The position numbers were made by a program, and so were the translations under genes. Below the pieces are notes generated by a model. It did no database searches, had not been told where the DNA came from, and was given only the letters and a program-made list of their open reading frames with translations. Shown in pieces: positions 53,805 to 63,428 of a stretch of DNA of 64,000 nucleotides. The stretch is from the NCBI RefSeq assembly GCF_002855515.1, contig NZ_PKRP01000001.1, positions 806,001 to 870,000 on the forward strand, written 5' to 3'. The stretch comes from Rhizobium sp. TH135. Its GTDB lineage: Bacteria > Pseudomonadota > Alphaproteobacteria > Rhizobiales > Rhizobiaceae. Position 1 is the stretch's first letter, and every line of letters starts with the position of its first letter.

Positions 53805-54980
53805 ATGAAACTCTGGATCCCCTTCGCCGTCTCCGCCGGTTCACTGCTGACGATCGCAAGCTTCGTCGGCGCCGGCTGGGACGCACCGCCTGTCGAAAGC
53901 GAACAGATCGGTTTTCGCGGCACCGGCATGTATGTCCACCGCGATGTCGAGAAGCAGGAAGCGCTGAAGCTCGCAAACGTCGTGCCTCCCGCGCCCTGGG
54001 AAGCAGATCCCGCAGGCGACAAGGCACGCGATCTCTATGAAAACGTGCAGATCCTCGGCGATCTCTCCGACGACCAGTTCAACCAGTTCATGGCCTCGAT
54101 CACGGAATGGATCGCGCCGGAAGCCGGCTGTAACTACTGCCACAACCCGGAAAACCTCGCTTCCGACGAAGTCTATCAGAAGGTCGTTGCGCGCCGGATG
54201 ATCCAGATGACGCAGGCCATCAATGTCGACTGGCAGAGCCATGTCGGCCAGGTCGGCGCCACCTGCTACACCTGTCACCGCGGCCAGGCGATCCCGGTCA
54301 ACTATTGGTACGAGGATCTGGAACCCAAGCCGGCCGGCGGCATGACCCAGAACCGCGCGGGCCAGAACGTCGTCGCCAAGTTCGGCGGCAACTCGTCGCT
54401 GCCGCAGAATGTTCTGAAAGACTATCTGCTGGATGCCAAGCCGATCCGGGTGCACTCCAACACCGCCCTGCCGACCGGCACCAATCCGGCTGGCACCAAG
54501 GAGACGGAGGCCACCTGGTCGCTGATGATGCACATGTCCGAGTCTCTCGGCGTGAACTGCACGACCTGCCACAACTCTCGTGCCTTCAACGCCTGGGACG
54601 AAAGCCCTCCGCAGCGTGTGACCGCCTGGCACGGGATCCGCATGGTGCGCGACGTCAATGCCAACTACATGGTCGGCCTGACGCCCGTCTTCCCGGACAC
54701 CCGCAAGGGCCCCGAGGGTGATGTCTTCAAGGTCGGCTGCGGCACCTGCCATGCCGGCGTGCAGAAGCCGCTCTATGGAACCTCGATGCTGCAGGACTAT
54801 GTCGACTCCCTCGCCAAGAAGGGCCCGATCACGGTGCCGGACTTCACCACCTATCAGCCGGGCGTGACGCAACGGATGGCACCGGCTGAACAGAGCAGCA
54901 CTCTGCCGCTCGCAGCACCAAAGTCCGAGACAGCGGCCGTCCTGCTGCCGCCATCGTCCCCGCCGACTGCCAGCGATTGA
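53805..54980 (+). CDS. pufC: Reaction-centre tetrahaem cytochrome c subunit
   Basis: 391 residues with four CxxCH motifs: CNYCH, CYTCH, CTTCH and CGTCH. It re-reduces the photo-oxidised special pair. The N-terminus (KLWIPFAVSAGSLLTIASFV) is a membrane anchor or signal without a lipobox Cys, unlike Blastochloris PufC. A Ser/Ala/Pro-rich tail of about 35 residues follows the last haem domain. Start at 53805 has GAGGAGAAC upstream. Last gene of the puf operon. Confidence 0.96.
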   Translation: MKLWIPFAVSAGSLLTIASFVGAGWDAPPVESEQIGFRGTGMYVHRDVEKQEALKLANVVPPAPWEADPAGDKARDLYENVQILGDLSDDQFNQFMASITEWIAPEAGCNYCHNPENLASDEVYQKVVARRMIQMTQAINVDWQSHVGQVGATCYTCHRGQAIPVNYWYEDLEPKPAGGMTQNRAGQNVVAKFGGNSSLPQNVLKDYLLDAKPIRVHSNTALPTGTNPAGTKETEATWSLMMHMSESLGVNCTTCHNSRAFNAWDESPPQRVTAWHGIRMVRDVNANYMVGLTPVFPDTRKGPEGDVFKVGCGTCHAGVQKPLYGTSMLQDYVDSLAKKGPITVPDFTTYQPGVTQRMAPAEQSSTLPLAAPKSETAAVLLPPSSPPTASD

Positions 54981-55007
54981 CGGCCTCCCAAGGCGGGCCG
55001 CAAGAGG

Positions 55008-55037
55008 AAGGGGAGCTCTCGGGCTCCCTTTCTTTTT
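55008..55037 (+). terminator. Rho-independent terminator of the puf operon
   Basis: AAGGGGAGC / GCTCCCTTT 9-bp stem with one G-T pair and a 6-base loop, followed by TTTCTTTTT, 27 bases after pufC. Confidence 0.85.
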
Positions 55038-55084
55038 GCGCTTCTTTTATTGTTGCAGGTGCTTCTACCCACAGCAAACGCAAT

Positions 55085-55116
55085 CCGCATCGGTAACCTC
55101 CAGGCTACCGATGCGG
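55085..55116 (-). terminator. Hairpin 3' of idi
   Basis: Perfect 11-bp stem CCGCATCGGTA / TACCGATGCGG with a 10-base loop, about 40 bases beyond the idi stop on the reverse strand. U-tract is weak. It probably ends the reverse-strand photosynthesis transcript. Confidence 0.6.
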
Positions 55117-55156
55117 ACTTGTTTCATATGCGGAGAATGAGGGGGATAGGTCTCTA

Positions 55157-55690
55157 TCAGGCCGCTTCGGCGAAGCTGAGCCCGGGAAAGCGTTGCAGAT
55201 AGATGCGGAACCAGGGCGTGAAATCCTGAGGACGCTCACGCACCTCCCGAAGCAACTCGCCAGGAGTGATCCAGCGCACTTCATCCACCTCGTCGGCGAC
55301 GGGCTCGACCTGCAGCGTCTGGCTGTCGACTTGTGCGCTGAACAGGGTGACCCGTTCGTGCTCCTTCAAACCCTCGCCCACATCAGCCGCATATTCGACG
55401 GTCTGATGCCGGGTCAGCGGCAGGGTAAAGCCGAGCTCCTCGGTGAGGCGACGCTCGGCGCAGTGCTCGACGGTCTCGTCCCAATGGGGATGTGTACAGC
55501 ACGTGTTGGCCCAGAGACCGGCGCAGTGATACTTGCTTGCGGCCCGCTTCTGGATCAGCAGCAGATCGCCGTCGAAGACGAAAACTGAGACGGCAAGATG
55601 CAACTGCCCATCGAGATGGGCCTGCATCTTCTCGATCGGAAAAAGCGATCCGTCACCGGCAATCGCCGGGATGTAAATGCTTTCGGTCAT
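55157..55690 (-). CDS. idi: Isopentenyl-diphosphate isomerase, type 1
   Basis: 177-residue Nudix-fold enzyme interconverting IPP and DMAPP, feeding carotenoid and phytol synthesis. Conserved active-site segments are WANTCCTHPHWDET (Cys) and ERRLTEELGF (Glu-rich Nudix-type), then EYAADVGEGLKEHE and EVRWITPGEL. The ATG at 55690 was chosen from the family start; an upstream frame overlaps nothing conserved. Last gene of the reverse-strand photosynthesis operon, 52 bp after hemA. Confidence 0.93.
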   Translation of the reverse strand: MTESIYIPAIAGDGSLFPIEKMQAHLDGQLHLAVSVFVFDGDLLLIQKRAASKYHCAGLWANTCCTHPHWDETVEHCAERRLTEELGFTLPLTRHQTVEYAADVGEGLKEHERVTLFSAQVDSQTLQVEPVADEVDEVRWITPGELLREVRERPQDFTPWFRIYLQRFPGLSFAEAA

Positions 55691-55742
55691 CCTGTCCGGT
55701 TCCACAGAGATCCTGAGCCTGCCGATACGGGTTTTACCCCGT

Positions 55743-56960
55743 TTAGGCAACCGCCCGCGCCAGCGCGCATTTCGACCATAGCGAACAGAGCGCCTCGGCC
55801 AGATGGTCGATGTCGGCATCGCTGTGCAGCGGGGTTGGCGTGATCCTCAGCCGCTCCTTGCCGACAGCGACCGTCGGATAGTTGATCGGCTGCACGTAGA
55901 TGCCGAAATCGTCGAGCAATACGTCCGAGATCCATTTGCACTTCGCCGCATTGCCGACCATGACCGGCACGATGTGGCTCGGATTGGGCATATGCGGAAT
56001 TCCACGGACGTCGAGCGCCCGCCGCACCTTGGCAACGGTCGCCTGATGCATGTGGCGCTCGAAGCTGCTTTCCTTCAGATGACGGATCGACGCAGTGGCA
56101 CCTGCAGCAAGCGCTGGCGGGATCGCGGTCGTGAAGATGAAGCCAGAGGCAAACGAGCGCACGAAGTCCACGAGCACGGCCGGACCGGTGATGTAACCGC
56201 CCATGACACCGAAAGCCTTGCCGAGTGTGCCCTCGATGACCGTCAGACGGTCCATCAGGCCTTCGCGCTCGGCGACACCGCCACCGCGCGGGCCGTACAT
56301 GCCGACCGCATGCACTTCGTCGAGATAGGTGATCGCGCCGAACTGGTCGGCGACATCGCAGATCTCCTTGATCGGCGAGATGTCGCCATCCATCGAATAA
56401 ACGCTCTCGAACGCGACCAGCTTCGGCGCTGCCGGATCGTCGGCCGCCATCAGCTCACGCAGATGCTTGTAGTCATTGTGGCGGAACTGTCGCTTGATGC
56501 AGCGGGAATGACGAATGCCTTCGATCATCGAAGCGTGATTGAGCGAGTCCGAATAGCAGATGATGCCGGGGATCTTCGAGAGAAGCGTTCCGAGCGCTGC
56601 CCAGTTGGACACGTAACCCGATGTGAAGATCAGCGCGCCTTCCTTGCCATGCAGGTCCGCAAGCTCGTGCTCGAGCAGGACGTGATAGTGGTTGGTACCG
56701 GAGATGTTACGCGTGCCGCCGGCACCGGCGCCGCACTTGCGCACAACCTCGATCATTCTTTCAGTCACGAGCGGGTTCTGGCCCATGCCGAGATAATCGT
56801 TCGAGCACCAGACGGTGACCTCGCGGGCCGTTCCGTCACCATTGTGAAACGCGGCTTTCGGAAAGGCCGAGCACTGACGCTCCAGATCCGCGAATACGCG
56901 GTAGTTGCCGGCAGTGTGCAGGCCGGCGAGCGCCTCTTCCATGTGCTGGAAAACAGTCAT
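55743..56960 (-). CDS. hemA: 5-aminolevulinate synthase
   Basis: 405-residue PLP enzyme condensing glycine and succinyl-CoA, the first tetrapyrrole step in alphaproteobacteria. [13 protein letters not shown], the [17 protein letters not shown] substrate loop, [12 protein letters not shown], and the PLP Lys in [14 protein letters not shown]. Start at 56960 with GAGGAAAGACTG upstream, sharing one base with the puhE stop. Its placement in the pigment operon would tie tetrapyrrole supply to phototrophy; another hemA may exist elsewhere. Confidence 0.95.
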   Translation of the reverse strand: MTVFQHMEEALAGLHTAGNYRVFADLERQCSAFPKAAFHNGDGTAREVTVWCSNDYLGMGQNPLVTERMIEVVRKCGAGAGGTRNISGTNHYHVLLEHELADLHGKEGALIFTSGYVSNWAALGTLLSKIPGIICYSDSLNHASMIEGIRHSRCIKRQFRHNDYKHLRELMAADDPAAPKLVAFESVYSMDGDISPIKEICDVADQFGAITYLDEVHAVGMYGPRGGGVAEREGLMDRLTVIEGTLGKAFGVMGGYITGPAVLVDFVRSFASGFIFTTAIPPALAAGATASIRHLKESSFERHMHQATVAKVRRALDVRGIPHMPNPSHIVPVMVGNAAKCKWISDVLLDDFGIYVQPINYPTVAVGKERLRITPTPLHSDADIDHLAEALCSLWSKCALARAVA

Positions 56961-57859
56961 CAGTCTTTCCTCTTCCCGATCGTGTCTTGTCCAATTGCTG
57001 TCCAGGAGGGGTGCGGCACAGACACAGGCCCAGCCTCCTTGAGTGCGGAAACGCCGTCCGCCGAAGGGCGAATGACGAGGTTTGCCCGTTCCTGCCTTGC
57101 CATCGCCCAGCGCCACAGCGCCGTGTCGGAAACGGGAAGCACGAGAACAAGGTGTTCGATGATGGCAAGTGCCATGAACGTCGCCAGCAGCGTGTGGCCG
57201 ACGACGGAATGCGCCTGGGTCGCGCGGTTTGCCCCCACGACGAGGACGGCGAACAGGCCTGCAGCGATCGCCAGGAAGACGGGAAACAGAGGCGTCATCC
57301 GGTCTGTCTTGAAGTAGCTCTTCAGGTGCCGGATGCCTTTCGGCATCAACTCGCTGACGGCATGTGGCGCGCCTAGGAAAATGACGAGCTTGGCCGAGAT
57401 CCGCATGCCCCAGAGCAGTCCGAAGGCGGCAAGCCCGAAGAGATTGACCGATCCTTGGAGCGACAGCCAAAGTGCGACTGCGGTGACGAGAATGGCGATC
57501 TCATGATCACTCACCGCCTCCCAGGCAGCCCGGAAACGGCGAAAGCCGGTGAGATCCGGAGGGCATTCACCCGTGCGCCGACCTGTCAGGATCCCTGTCA
57601 GGAAGGCAGCTTCGTGCCAGGCCCAGACGAGCAGTGCGCCAAAGAAACCGGCATAGGATCCAAGGACCGTCGGCTCGCGGGCGCCGTAGAGCATCAAGAC
57701 AAAGCCGAATGCTCCGACGATGGTCATCAGGCCCATCAGAACAAGGCCCCTGCCCCGCGGGCCGTCCGAACGGTTGACCATGGCCAGCACCAGCCCGGTC
57801 GAAAGCCACCATACGGAGATGGCGACCAGAACGACAGCGAGCGGGTGCGTGAAGGTCAT
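56960..57859 (-). CDS. puhE: Photosynthesis protein PuhE (DUF3623)
   Basis: 299 residues, six or seven membrane segments, family known from the puh region of purple bacteria and thought to modulate bacteriochlorophyll supply or complex assembly. Landmarks are [30 protein letters not shown] and [15 protein letters not shown]. Start at 57859 by family; the frame to 58060 overlaps acsF. Coupled to hemA. Confidence 0.88.
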   Translation of the reverse strand: MTFTHPLAVVLVAISVWWLSTGLVLAMVNRSDGPRGRGLVLMGLMTIVGAFGFVLMLYGAREPTVLGSYAGFFGALLVWAWHEAAFLTGILTGRRTGECPPDLTGFRRFRAAWEAVSDHEIAILVTAVALWLSLQGSVNLFGLAAFGLLWGMRISAKLVIFLGAPHAVSELMPKGIRHLKSYFKTDRMTPLFPVFLAIAAGLFAVLVVGANRATQAHSVVGHTLLATFMALAIIEHLVLVLPVSDTALWRWAMARQERANLVIRPSADGVSALKEAGPVSVPHPSWTAIGQDTIGKRKD

Positions 57860-57869
57860 GGCAATCTCC

Positions 57870-58979
57870 TTACCAGACCGGCTGAAGGCGGGACGTGGCA
57901 GGGATGGCGTTCGACTTCGTCGGAATGACATACATCCTGATAAAATTGACCGCTGCCGCCGCCGACCAGAAGCCCTTGGCGATACGGCCGGAAATCCCGC
58001 CCTTGGCATCGGCAGCCATGACCCGGCGGTTGATCCGCTCCATCCGGCGGAAGCCTTCATGCAGGGCCGGATTGTCGAGATCGAGCACGAGTGGGAAGCA
58101 CTGGCGCGAGATCTCGCTCGTCAGCCGGAAAACCTTCATGTCGTAATCGTCGATGTCGACGCCGAGACCCTTGTGGAAGGCCGGCCGCATGTGGTCGCGC
58201 ACATACATGGTCGCAAAGACGGCGAGCAGGAAGAACTTGATCCAGTACTTGTTCATGCCCTCCATCAGCCGCTTGTCGGAGCGGATGATCAGCGAGAAGG
58301 CCTCACCATGGGAGAACTCGTCATTGCACCATTCGCGGAACCACTTGAAGATCGGGTGGAAGCGCTTGTCCGGATGCTTTTCGAGATGCCGGAAGATGGT
58401 GATGTAGCGGGCATAGCCGATCTTCTCGGACAGATAGGTCGCGTAGTAGATGAATTTCGGCTTGAAGAAGGTGTATTTCTTGGCCTTTGCCAGGAAGCCC
58501 ATGTTCACGCCGATGCCGAATTCCTTCAGCGCATCATTGATGAAACCGGCATGGCGGGACTCGTCGCGGCTCATATAGCCGAAGAGTTCGCAGATCTCCT
58601 GGTTCTTGCCGCGCCGCTTCATCTCCTTGTAGAGCACGCAGCCAGAGAATTCGGAGGTGAGCGACGAGACGAGGAAGTCGATGAATTCCTCGCGCAGATC
58701 GTCCGGCAGGCCGTCGATGTCGATATCGTCCCACTGCTCGTTGCGCTTGAAGTGGCCACGGTTCGGATCGCTCTTCATCTGGGCGATCAACACGTCCCAT
58801 TCGGCACGCACCGGCTCGACATTGATCTTGTCCATCTCTTCGAAATCGGTGGTGTAGAAGCGGGGAGTGAGCATCGTGGAGACGAGCGCGCTGCGGGTCG
58901 TGTCGCTGACCCCGGCCATGCGCTCCTCGACGGTCGGCTCGTGATCGGAAAGATCGCTTGGCGAAACATGGTTGTTCAT
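57870..58979 (-). CDS. acsF: Aerobic Mg-protoporphyrin IX monomethyl ester cyclase
   Basis: 369-residue di-iron oxygenase forming ring E with O2. Ferritin-like iron ligands lie in LTSEFSGCVLYKEMKRR, MSRDESRHAGFIND and WCNDEFSHGEAFSL (E..ExxH pattern). The oxygen-dependent enzyme, with no bchE seen here, fits an aerobic phototroph. The ATG at 58979 has GGAGAGGG upstream and overlaps the preceding small gene by four bases. Confidence 0.95.
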   Translation of the reverse strand: MNNHVSPSDLSDHEPTVEERMAGVSDTTRSALVSTMLTPRFYTTDFEEMDKINVEPVRAEWDVLIAQMKSDPNRGHFKRNEQWDDIDIDGLPDDLREEFIDFLVSSLTSEFSGCVLYKEMKRRGKNQEICELFGYMSRDESRHAGFINDALKEFGIGVNMGFLAKAKKYTFFKPKFIYYATYLSEKIGYARYITIFRHLEKHPDKRFHPIFKWFREWCNDEFSHGEAFSLIIRSDKRLMEGMNKYWIKFFLLAVFATMYVRDHMRPAFHKGLGVDIDDYDMKVFRLTSEISRQCFPLVLDLDNPALHEGFRRMERINRRVMAADAKGGISGRIAKGFWSAAAAVNFIRMYVIPTKSNAIPATSRLQPVW

Positions 58980-59281
58980 GACAGTGCCCTCTCCGTGAAG
59001 CTGAATTCGCACAATTCCATCATATCCAGGTCGCCGGTGGCGCGGATCCAGGCCCGCTCCAGCGCGCCGGCCCGGGTGATTGTTGCCTTGCGGCGGAAAT
59101 TCTGGCTGGAGCCATAGGGGATCTGGACCGGTGCGCCGTGCACGAGCACTTCATCACCCGGATGGACGACCACCCCGTTGTCGAACCTCAGATGCGCACC
59201 GAGCGCCTCGAAGGTGTTGTTGATTTCGACGGTACAATCGACCGTCTCCTTCCGTCGCATCAAGGCAAAGACCGGGTTCAT
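58976..59281 (-). CDS. Conserved small protein of the puhC-acsF interval, function unknown
   Basis: 101 residues, soluble, beta-rich: MNPVFALMRRKETVDCTVEI, then VVVHPGDEVLVHGAP. GGAGGAGAAAGCC precedes the ATG. Four-base overlaps with puhC upstream and acsF downstream place it firmly in the operon. Proteins of this size occupy the same place in other purple-bacterial clusters, but I know no assigned function; an AcsF partner role is possible. Confidence 0.75.
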   Translation of the reverse strand: MNPVFALMRRKETVDCTVEINNTFEALGAHLRFDNGVVVHPGDEVLVHGAPVQIPYGSSQNFRRKATITRAGALERAWIRATGDLDMMELCEFSFTERALS

Positions 59282-59772
59282 TGGCTTTCTCCTCCCTGTG
59301 AGCCCAGAAGGGCTTCGAATGCGGCCACGTTGTCGCGGCCAAAGGCATCGAGATAAATCCGCTCGCCGGTGCCCGTGTCGGACAGGCTGACGGAACCGGC
59401 TTCCCACTTGATCAGCCGGTAAGGTGTGTCGAACGGCACCTTGGCCACCTGGCGCATGCGCTCGAACGCCCGGAGCGAGCCGCGAACGAAGCCGCCCGCC
59501 TGGGGGCCGTAGCTGGCAATCTCCTGGCCGGTCGCCGCGTCGGTGACGACGACGAAATCGGACGAACTGCGCGTGATCATGAGATCGCGAATGCCGACCG
59601 GCGCACCCTGCTGCTGCGTGACGAGGCCAAGCCCCGTCGTCTTGCCGAAGAGAATTGCGCCCGCTGTGAAGGCGAGAAGACCGACAAGACCGAAAAACAA
59701 GCCACGGGGCACGCGATTTGGCGTCTTGCCCTTGCGGTCTGCCCAGTAGCCGAGATGCGAAGCCGATCCCAT
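59278..59772 (-). CDS. puhC: Photosynthetic complex assembly protein PuhC
   Basis: 164 residues with one membrane anchor (GLFFGLVGLLAFTAGAILFG) and a periplasmic beta domain (DFVVVTDAATGQEIASY, GFVRGSLRAFERMRQ). Needed for LH1-reaction-centre organisation in Rhodobacter. ATGA overlap with the next small gene. Confidence 0.9.
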   Translation of the reverse strand: MGSASHLGYWADRKGKTPNRVPRGLFFGLVGLLAFTAGAILFGKTTGLGLVTQQQGAPVGIRDLMITRSSSDFVVVTDAATGQEIASYGPQAGGFVRGSLRAFERMRQVAKVPFDTPYRLIKWEAGSVSLSDTGTGERIYLDAFGRDNVAAFEALLGSQGGESQ

Positions 59773-59781
59773 GACGCGCTC

Positions 59782-60456
59782 CTATTCGGCGGCGACAACG
59801 GAAGGCGGCATGGCGCTTCCGGCTGTCTCTTGCACGATGATCCGCGGCTGCTCGGCCCGCGCACCGCGATACTGGCCGATCGCAACCGACAACACATTGG
59901 CCACCTTTGTCGCGTCGGGCAGGTAGATCAGGCTCGGCTCGGGCTTGGGGAAGCGGAAGCCGCGCACATGCGGCCACTGGATGAGCCAGGAAAGGCGCTG
60001 TTCAGGTACAAGCGCGATCGCGATCAAGCCGGCCTTCTCACCGATCCGGGCGAGCGACACGCTGTCGATCTGGCGGAAGGGGAGATTGAGGGTCATGGAG
60101 ATCGCAACACCGAAGCGCATCACGATGCGCTCCGTGGTGATCGTGTAGAGGGTCGTCTTCTCCACCGCCCAGGAAAACAGCTCGATCATGCCGATCAGCA
60201 GACCGGCGAGTGCCGTCAGAACGGCGACCGAGAAGAGGATGCCGCCCGCCGGGTGGCCATCCGAAAAACCGGCCGCAATCGCCCAGCTGGCAAGGATCAG
60301 GAAATAGCCGACGATCCAGCGGACTTTCAGCAGATGGCGAGCGACCAGGGCAGATGATGGCCGCCCTTGCCACAGGATGACCTCGCCGACCGGAGGCATG
60401 CCGGGAAGACCCGGCAGCGGCTCGATTTCATGCTCACGGGTGACGAACTGTTTCAC
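59782..60456 (-). CDS. puhB: Photosynthetic complex assembly protein PuhB
   Basis: 224-residue inner-membrane protein with three hydrophobic segments and a bacterial PH-like domain (TIYTITTERIVMRFG-type stretch). Aids reaction-centre assembly. N-terminal EHEIEPLPGLPGMPPVGEVI is typical. Overlaps puhA by four bases. Confidence 0.92.
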   Translation of the reverse strand: MKQFVTREHEIEPLPGLPGMPPVGEVILWQGRPSSALVARHLLKVRWIVGYFLILASWAIAAGFSDGHPAGGILFSVAVLTALAGLLIGMIELFSWAVEKTTLYTITTERIVMRFGVAISMTLNLPFRQIDSVSLARIGEKAGLIAIALVPEQRLSWLIQWPHVRGFRFPKPEPSLIYLPDATKVANVLSVAIGQYRGARAEQPRIIVQETAGSAMPPSVVAAE

Positions 60457-61232
60457 AGCAGTGGCTCCTGGCGAAAGCGATCCGCATAGAGGAGACCAGC
60501 GCCGAAATAGGCGGCGATCTTGTCTTCCTCGAGCAGGGTCACGAGTTCGGGGCGGGCGGTCGCGGGCACATCAGCGAACTGTGCTGCCATCACCGCATGC
60601 ACATAGAGGTAGCGGACATTGCCGCGGCCCGTGCCGAAGACGACGAAGTTGTTGGGCAGAAGCACGGTACGCCCGCCTTCCCCGAGTTCGACTTCGTAGT
60701 AGCGGATAAGATGTTCGGCCCGGTCAACCCAGATGTCCTTGACGGTTCCGGCCACCTGACGGTCACAGCCGAGGACGGAAAGCCCGCGGGGGTCGGCGGC
60801 ACCTTGTGCGAGACCGAAACCCTCAGCCACACGCATCGGCACGATACGGGCGTCGCCATGAGCCGTTACGTCAGGCTTGTCGGAACGTTCGGCCCAGGAG
60901 CCAGGACCGATGCCTGCGAGCAGCGGATTGCCGACTGGCTCGATCGGATAGCCCGGTGCCGGTGCAATGCGGCGGCTGGAGAACGTGCGCTCGTCGCGCT
61001 TGAAATCTGGAGCATGCCGGATGCCCTGGCCATGCGGCAGGAGGAAGGTCTTCTTCGGCGGCACGAAGAGCCAGGGGCTCTTGTTGTAGCGGCCCGTGAC
61101 ATCCTCTTCGAGCGGATAGCCCTCGCGACGGTCTTCCTGACGCAGATACCAGATCAGCCCCGCAAAGAAGAGCCAGAACGCATAAAGCACCACTTGTGCA
61201 ACATCGATATTCCCAACCAACGACCCGGTCAT
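60453..61232 (-). CDS. puhA: Reaction centre H subunit
   Basis: 259 residues: one N-terminal membrane helix (DVAQVVLYAFWLFFAGLIWYL), then RQEDRREGYPLEED and a cytoplasmic PRC-barrel domain (DRQVAGTVKDIWVDRAEH). It caps PufLM and shapes proton transfer to QB. 36 bp after lhaA. Confidence 0.96.
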   Translation of the reverse strand: MTGSLVGNIDVAQVVLYAFWLFFAGLIWYLRQEDRREGYPLEEDVTGRYNKSPWLFVPPKKTFLLPHGQGIRHAPDFKRDERTFSSRRIAPAPGYPIEPVGNPLLAGIGPGSWAERSDKPDVTAHGDARIVPMRVAEGFGLAQGAADPRGLSVLGCDRQVAGTVKDIWVDRAEHLIRYYEVELGEGGRTVLLPNNFVVFGTGRGNVRYLYVHAVMAAQFADVPATARPELVTLLEEDKIAAYFGAGLLYADRFRQEPLL

Positions 61233-61268
61233 ATCAGACCCTCCCGTGTAAAGCGCATCCGCCGGCGG

Positions 61269-62708
61269 TCAGCCGGGCAGCTCCGCCAGTCCAAAACGCA
61301 TGTCTTGCAGATAGTCCCTCTGATAGCGCCGGCCGGTGAGCGGACCCAGGACCGCCAGGCACAGGAAGAGGAGAATGATTTCAAAGGTGTAGACGACCAG
61401 ATACCCAGCAGCCGGGGTCATCATGGCCTCGCCCAGCGAGCCGTTGAGCGCCAGCGCATTGATCGTGTTCTTGATCACGCCGCCGGCCAGCATGCTGGCG
61501 CCGATCGCGGTCGCCTGCACGGCACCCCAGGCGCCGACGACAAGGCCACTGTCCGAGCGCTCGGCAATGCCCATGGCAGCCAGCATCGTGCCGACGGCGA
61601 ATAACCCGCCGCCCAGACCGATACCGAAGGCACCGAGATGGAAGAGCGCGTTGAAACCGAGCGGCGAGGCGAAGATGACAGCCAGGAAGGCGCCAAGACC
61701 GATGAGCAGGCCCCGCGCCGCAACCCGGTACATTTGCGCGCCATGCTGCAGGCTGTGGGCTGCCCAGGCAAAGCCGATCATGGTTCCGAAGGCCCAGAGA
61801 CCCGTCAGGCGCGTTGTTTCGCCAACGGACAGGCCGAGGATTTCGCCACCATAGGGCTCGAGCAGGATGTCCTGCATCGAAAAGGCCGCTGATCCGATGG
61901 CGACCGCCAGCAGAAGCCGCATGACGCCGGGCGCGCTGCGATAGTCTTCAAGCGCGTCGAAGAAGCTCGACAGATCCCGGTCGACCGCCGTGCGGCGCAC
62001 ATCGCGCGCCTCCTGCTTCCAGATGGCGATGACATTGATGATGATGGTGAGCAGCGCCGTGCCCTGGATGACCTGAATCAGCACCTTCGGCGAGAAATCG
62101 ACCAGGAACACGCTGTAGAAGCTGGAGGCCCCGATCATGCCGGCGAGCAGCATAAAATAGAGGAGCGCCACGACCCGCGGGCGCTTTTCCTCGGGCACAA
62201 GATCACTGGCAAGTGCGAGCCCTGCGGTCTGCGACATATGCATGCCGAAGCCGGTCAAGATGAAGGCAAGGCTTGCACCTGCGGCGCCAGCCCAATCGGG
62301 GCCAAGCGTCTGCGATTGAAGAAGAAGTAGGGCAAAGGGCATGATCGCCAGGCCGCCGAATTGCAGCAGGCTGCCGAGCCAGACATAGGGAACACGCCGC
62401 CAGCCAAGCACTGATTTATAGGTATCCGAGCGGAAGCCGAAGAGCAGCCGCAGCGGAGCAGCGAGAACCGGAATGGCGACGACCGCCGAGACGAGCGCAA
62501 CGGAAACACCGAGCTCGACGATCAACACGCGGTTCAATGTCCCGGTCAGGAGAACGAGCACGCAACCGGCGGAAACCTGGAACAACGAAAGACGCAGCAG
62601 CCTCGACAGCGGCATCTCGGCCGACGCCGCATCCGCAAACGGCATGAAGCGCGTTCCGAGCTTCTGCCAGAACGAGATCATTTTGCGGTTGGCGGCAGCG
62701 ATCGTCAT
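61269..62708 (-). CDS. lhaA: LhaA/PucC family LH1 assembly protein
   Basis: 479-residue polytopic protein of the major-facilitator fold (BCD family), about 12 membrane segments. LSLFQVSAGCVLVLLTGTLN, GFRSDTYKSVLGWRRVPY and MSQTAGLALASDLVPEEKRP are family hallmarks. Thought to deliver bacteriochlorophyll to LH1. Located between bchM and puhA as usual. ATGA overlap with bchM. Confidence 0.93.
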   Translation of the reverse strand: MTIAAANRKMISFWQKLGTRFMPFADAASAEMPLSRLLRLSLFQVSAGCVLVLLTGTLNRVLIVELGVSVALVSAVVAIPVLAAPLRLLFGFRSDTYKSVLGWRRVPYVWLGSLLQFGGLAIMPFALLLLQSQTLGPDWAGAAGASLAFILTGFGMHMSQTAGLALASDLVPEEKRPRVVALLYFMLLAGMIGASSFYSVFLVDFSPKVLIQVIQGTALLTIIINVIAIWKQEARDVRRTAVDRDLSSFFDALEDYRSAPGVMRLLLAVAIGSAAFSMQDILLEPYGGEILGLSVGETTRLTGLWAFGTMIGFAWAAHSLQHGAQMYRVAARGLLIGLGAFLAVIFASPLGFNALFHLGAFGIGLGGGLFAVGTMLAAMGIAERSDSGLVVGAWGAVQATAIGASMLAGGVIKNTINALALNGSLGEAMMTPAAGYLVVYTFEIILLFLCLAVLGPLTGRRYQRDYLQDMRFGLAELPG

Positions 62709-63421
62709 GACCGGATCACCTCCATAGCTTGCGAGGTATAGAACCCGACGGCGACCTTGTGGCTGCGACCGGCCTGCCAGTCGGCAAAGTCAGGATGGTT
62801 GACCATTTGTCCGACAAGCCGCGCCGGATCGACCGGATAGATCGCGGGCGCCCGGTTGCCGCGCGGGAACACCTTGCCCGCAGCCAGCATGGCCCGCAGC
62901 AGGCGCGAGCCCGGAGCGAGCGTAAAGATCATCTGACGCGAGGTGCGTTCGGCCAGCGTGTGCAGCACACGAACGGCGTCGGCAGGGCGGTAGTGGATCA
63001 GTACATCCATTGCCACCACCGCATCGAAGCGACCGTGGCGCGGATCGAGCATGTCGCCGCTATGGAAGGTGACCGAGCCTTTGAAGCGGCCCTGCGATGC
63101 TTCGATGTCATGCGCCCGCTGGCGGGCATGGGCAATCATCTGCGCGGAGAGATCGATGCCAACGACTTCGGCACCACGTGCGATGAGCTCGAACGAAAGA
63201 ACACCGGAACCGCAGCCTGCATCGAGGATGCGCCAGCCCGTCAGATCCGCCGGAAGCCAGGAAGCGAGCGTACCGCGCATCTCATCGCGACCTTTGCGTA
63301 CGGTGGCGCGGATGCCGCTCACCGGCTGGTCGCCGGTCAGCCGCTTCCAGGCATCGAGCGCGGTGCGGTCGAAGTAGTGTTCGATCTCGCCGGTGCGTCT
63401 GATGTAATCGGCCTGGCTCAT
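62705..63421 (-). CDS. bchM: Mg-protoporphyrin IX O-methyltransferase
   Basis: 238-residue SAM methyltransferase making the monomethyl ester used by AcsF. SAM motif ILDAGCGSGVLSFELIARGA, then FDAVVAMDVLIHYRPAD, typical of BchM. Starts 7 bp after bchL. Confidence 0.95.
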   Translation of the reverse strand: MSQADYIRRTGEIEHYFDRTALDAWKRLTGDQPVSGIRATVRKGRDEMRGTLASWLPADLTGWRILDAGCGSGVLSFELIARGAEVVGIDLSAQMIAHARQRAHDIEASQGRFKGSVTFHSGDMLDPRHGRFDAVVAMDVLIHYRPADAVRVLHTLAERTSRQMIFTLAPGSRLLRAMLAAGKVFPRGNRAPAIYPVDPARLVGQMVNHPDFADWQAGRSHKVAVGFYTSQAMEVIRS

Positions 63422-63428
63422 GACAACC

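Noticed and set aside
55803..57317. 504-residue forward frame antisense to hemA and puhE
   Set aside because: No homology or RBS; both reverse genes are conserved.
57720..59117. 465-residue forward frame antisense to acsF
   Set aside because: Antisense shadow of a gene with di-iron ligands intact.
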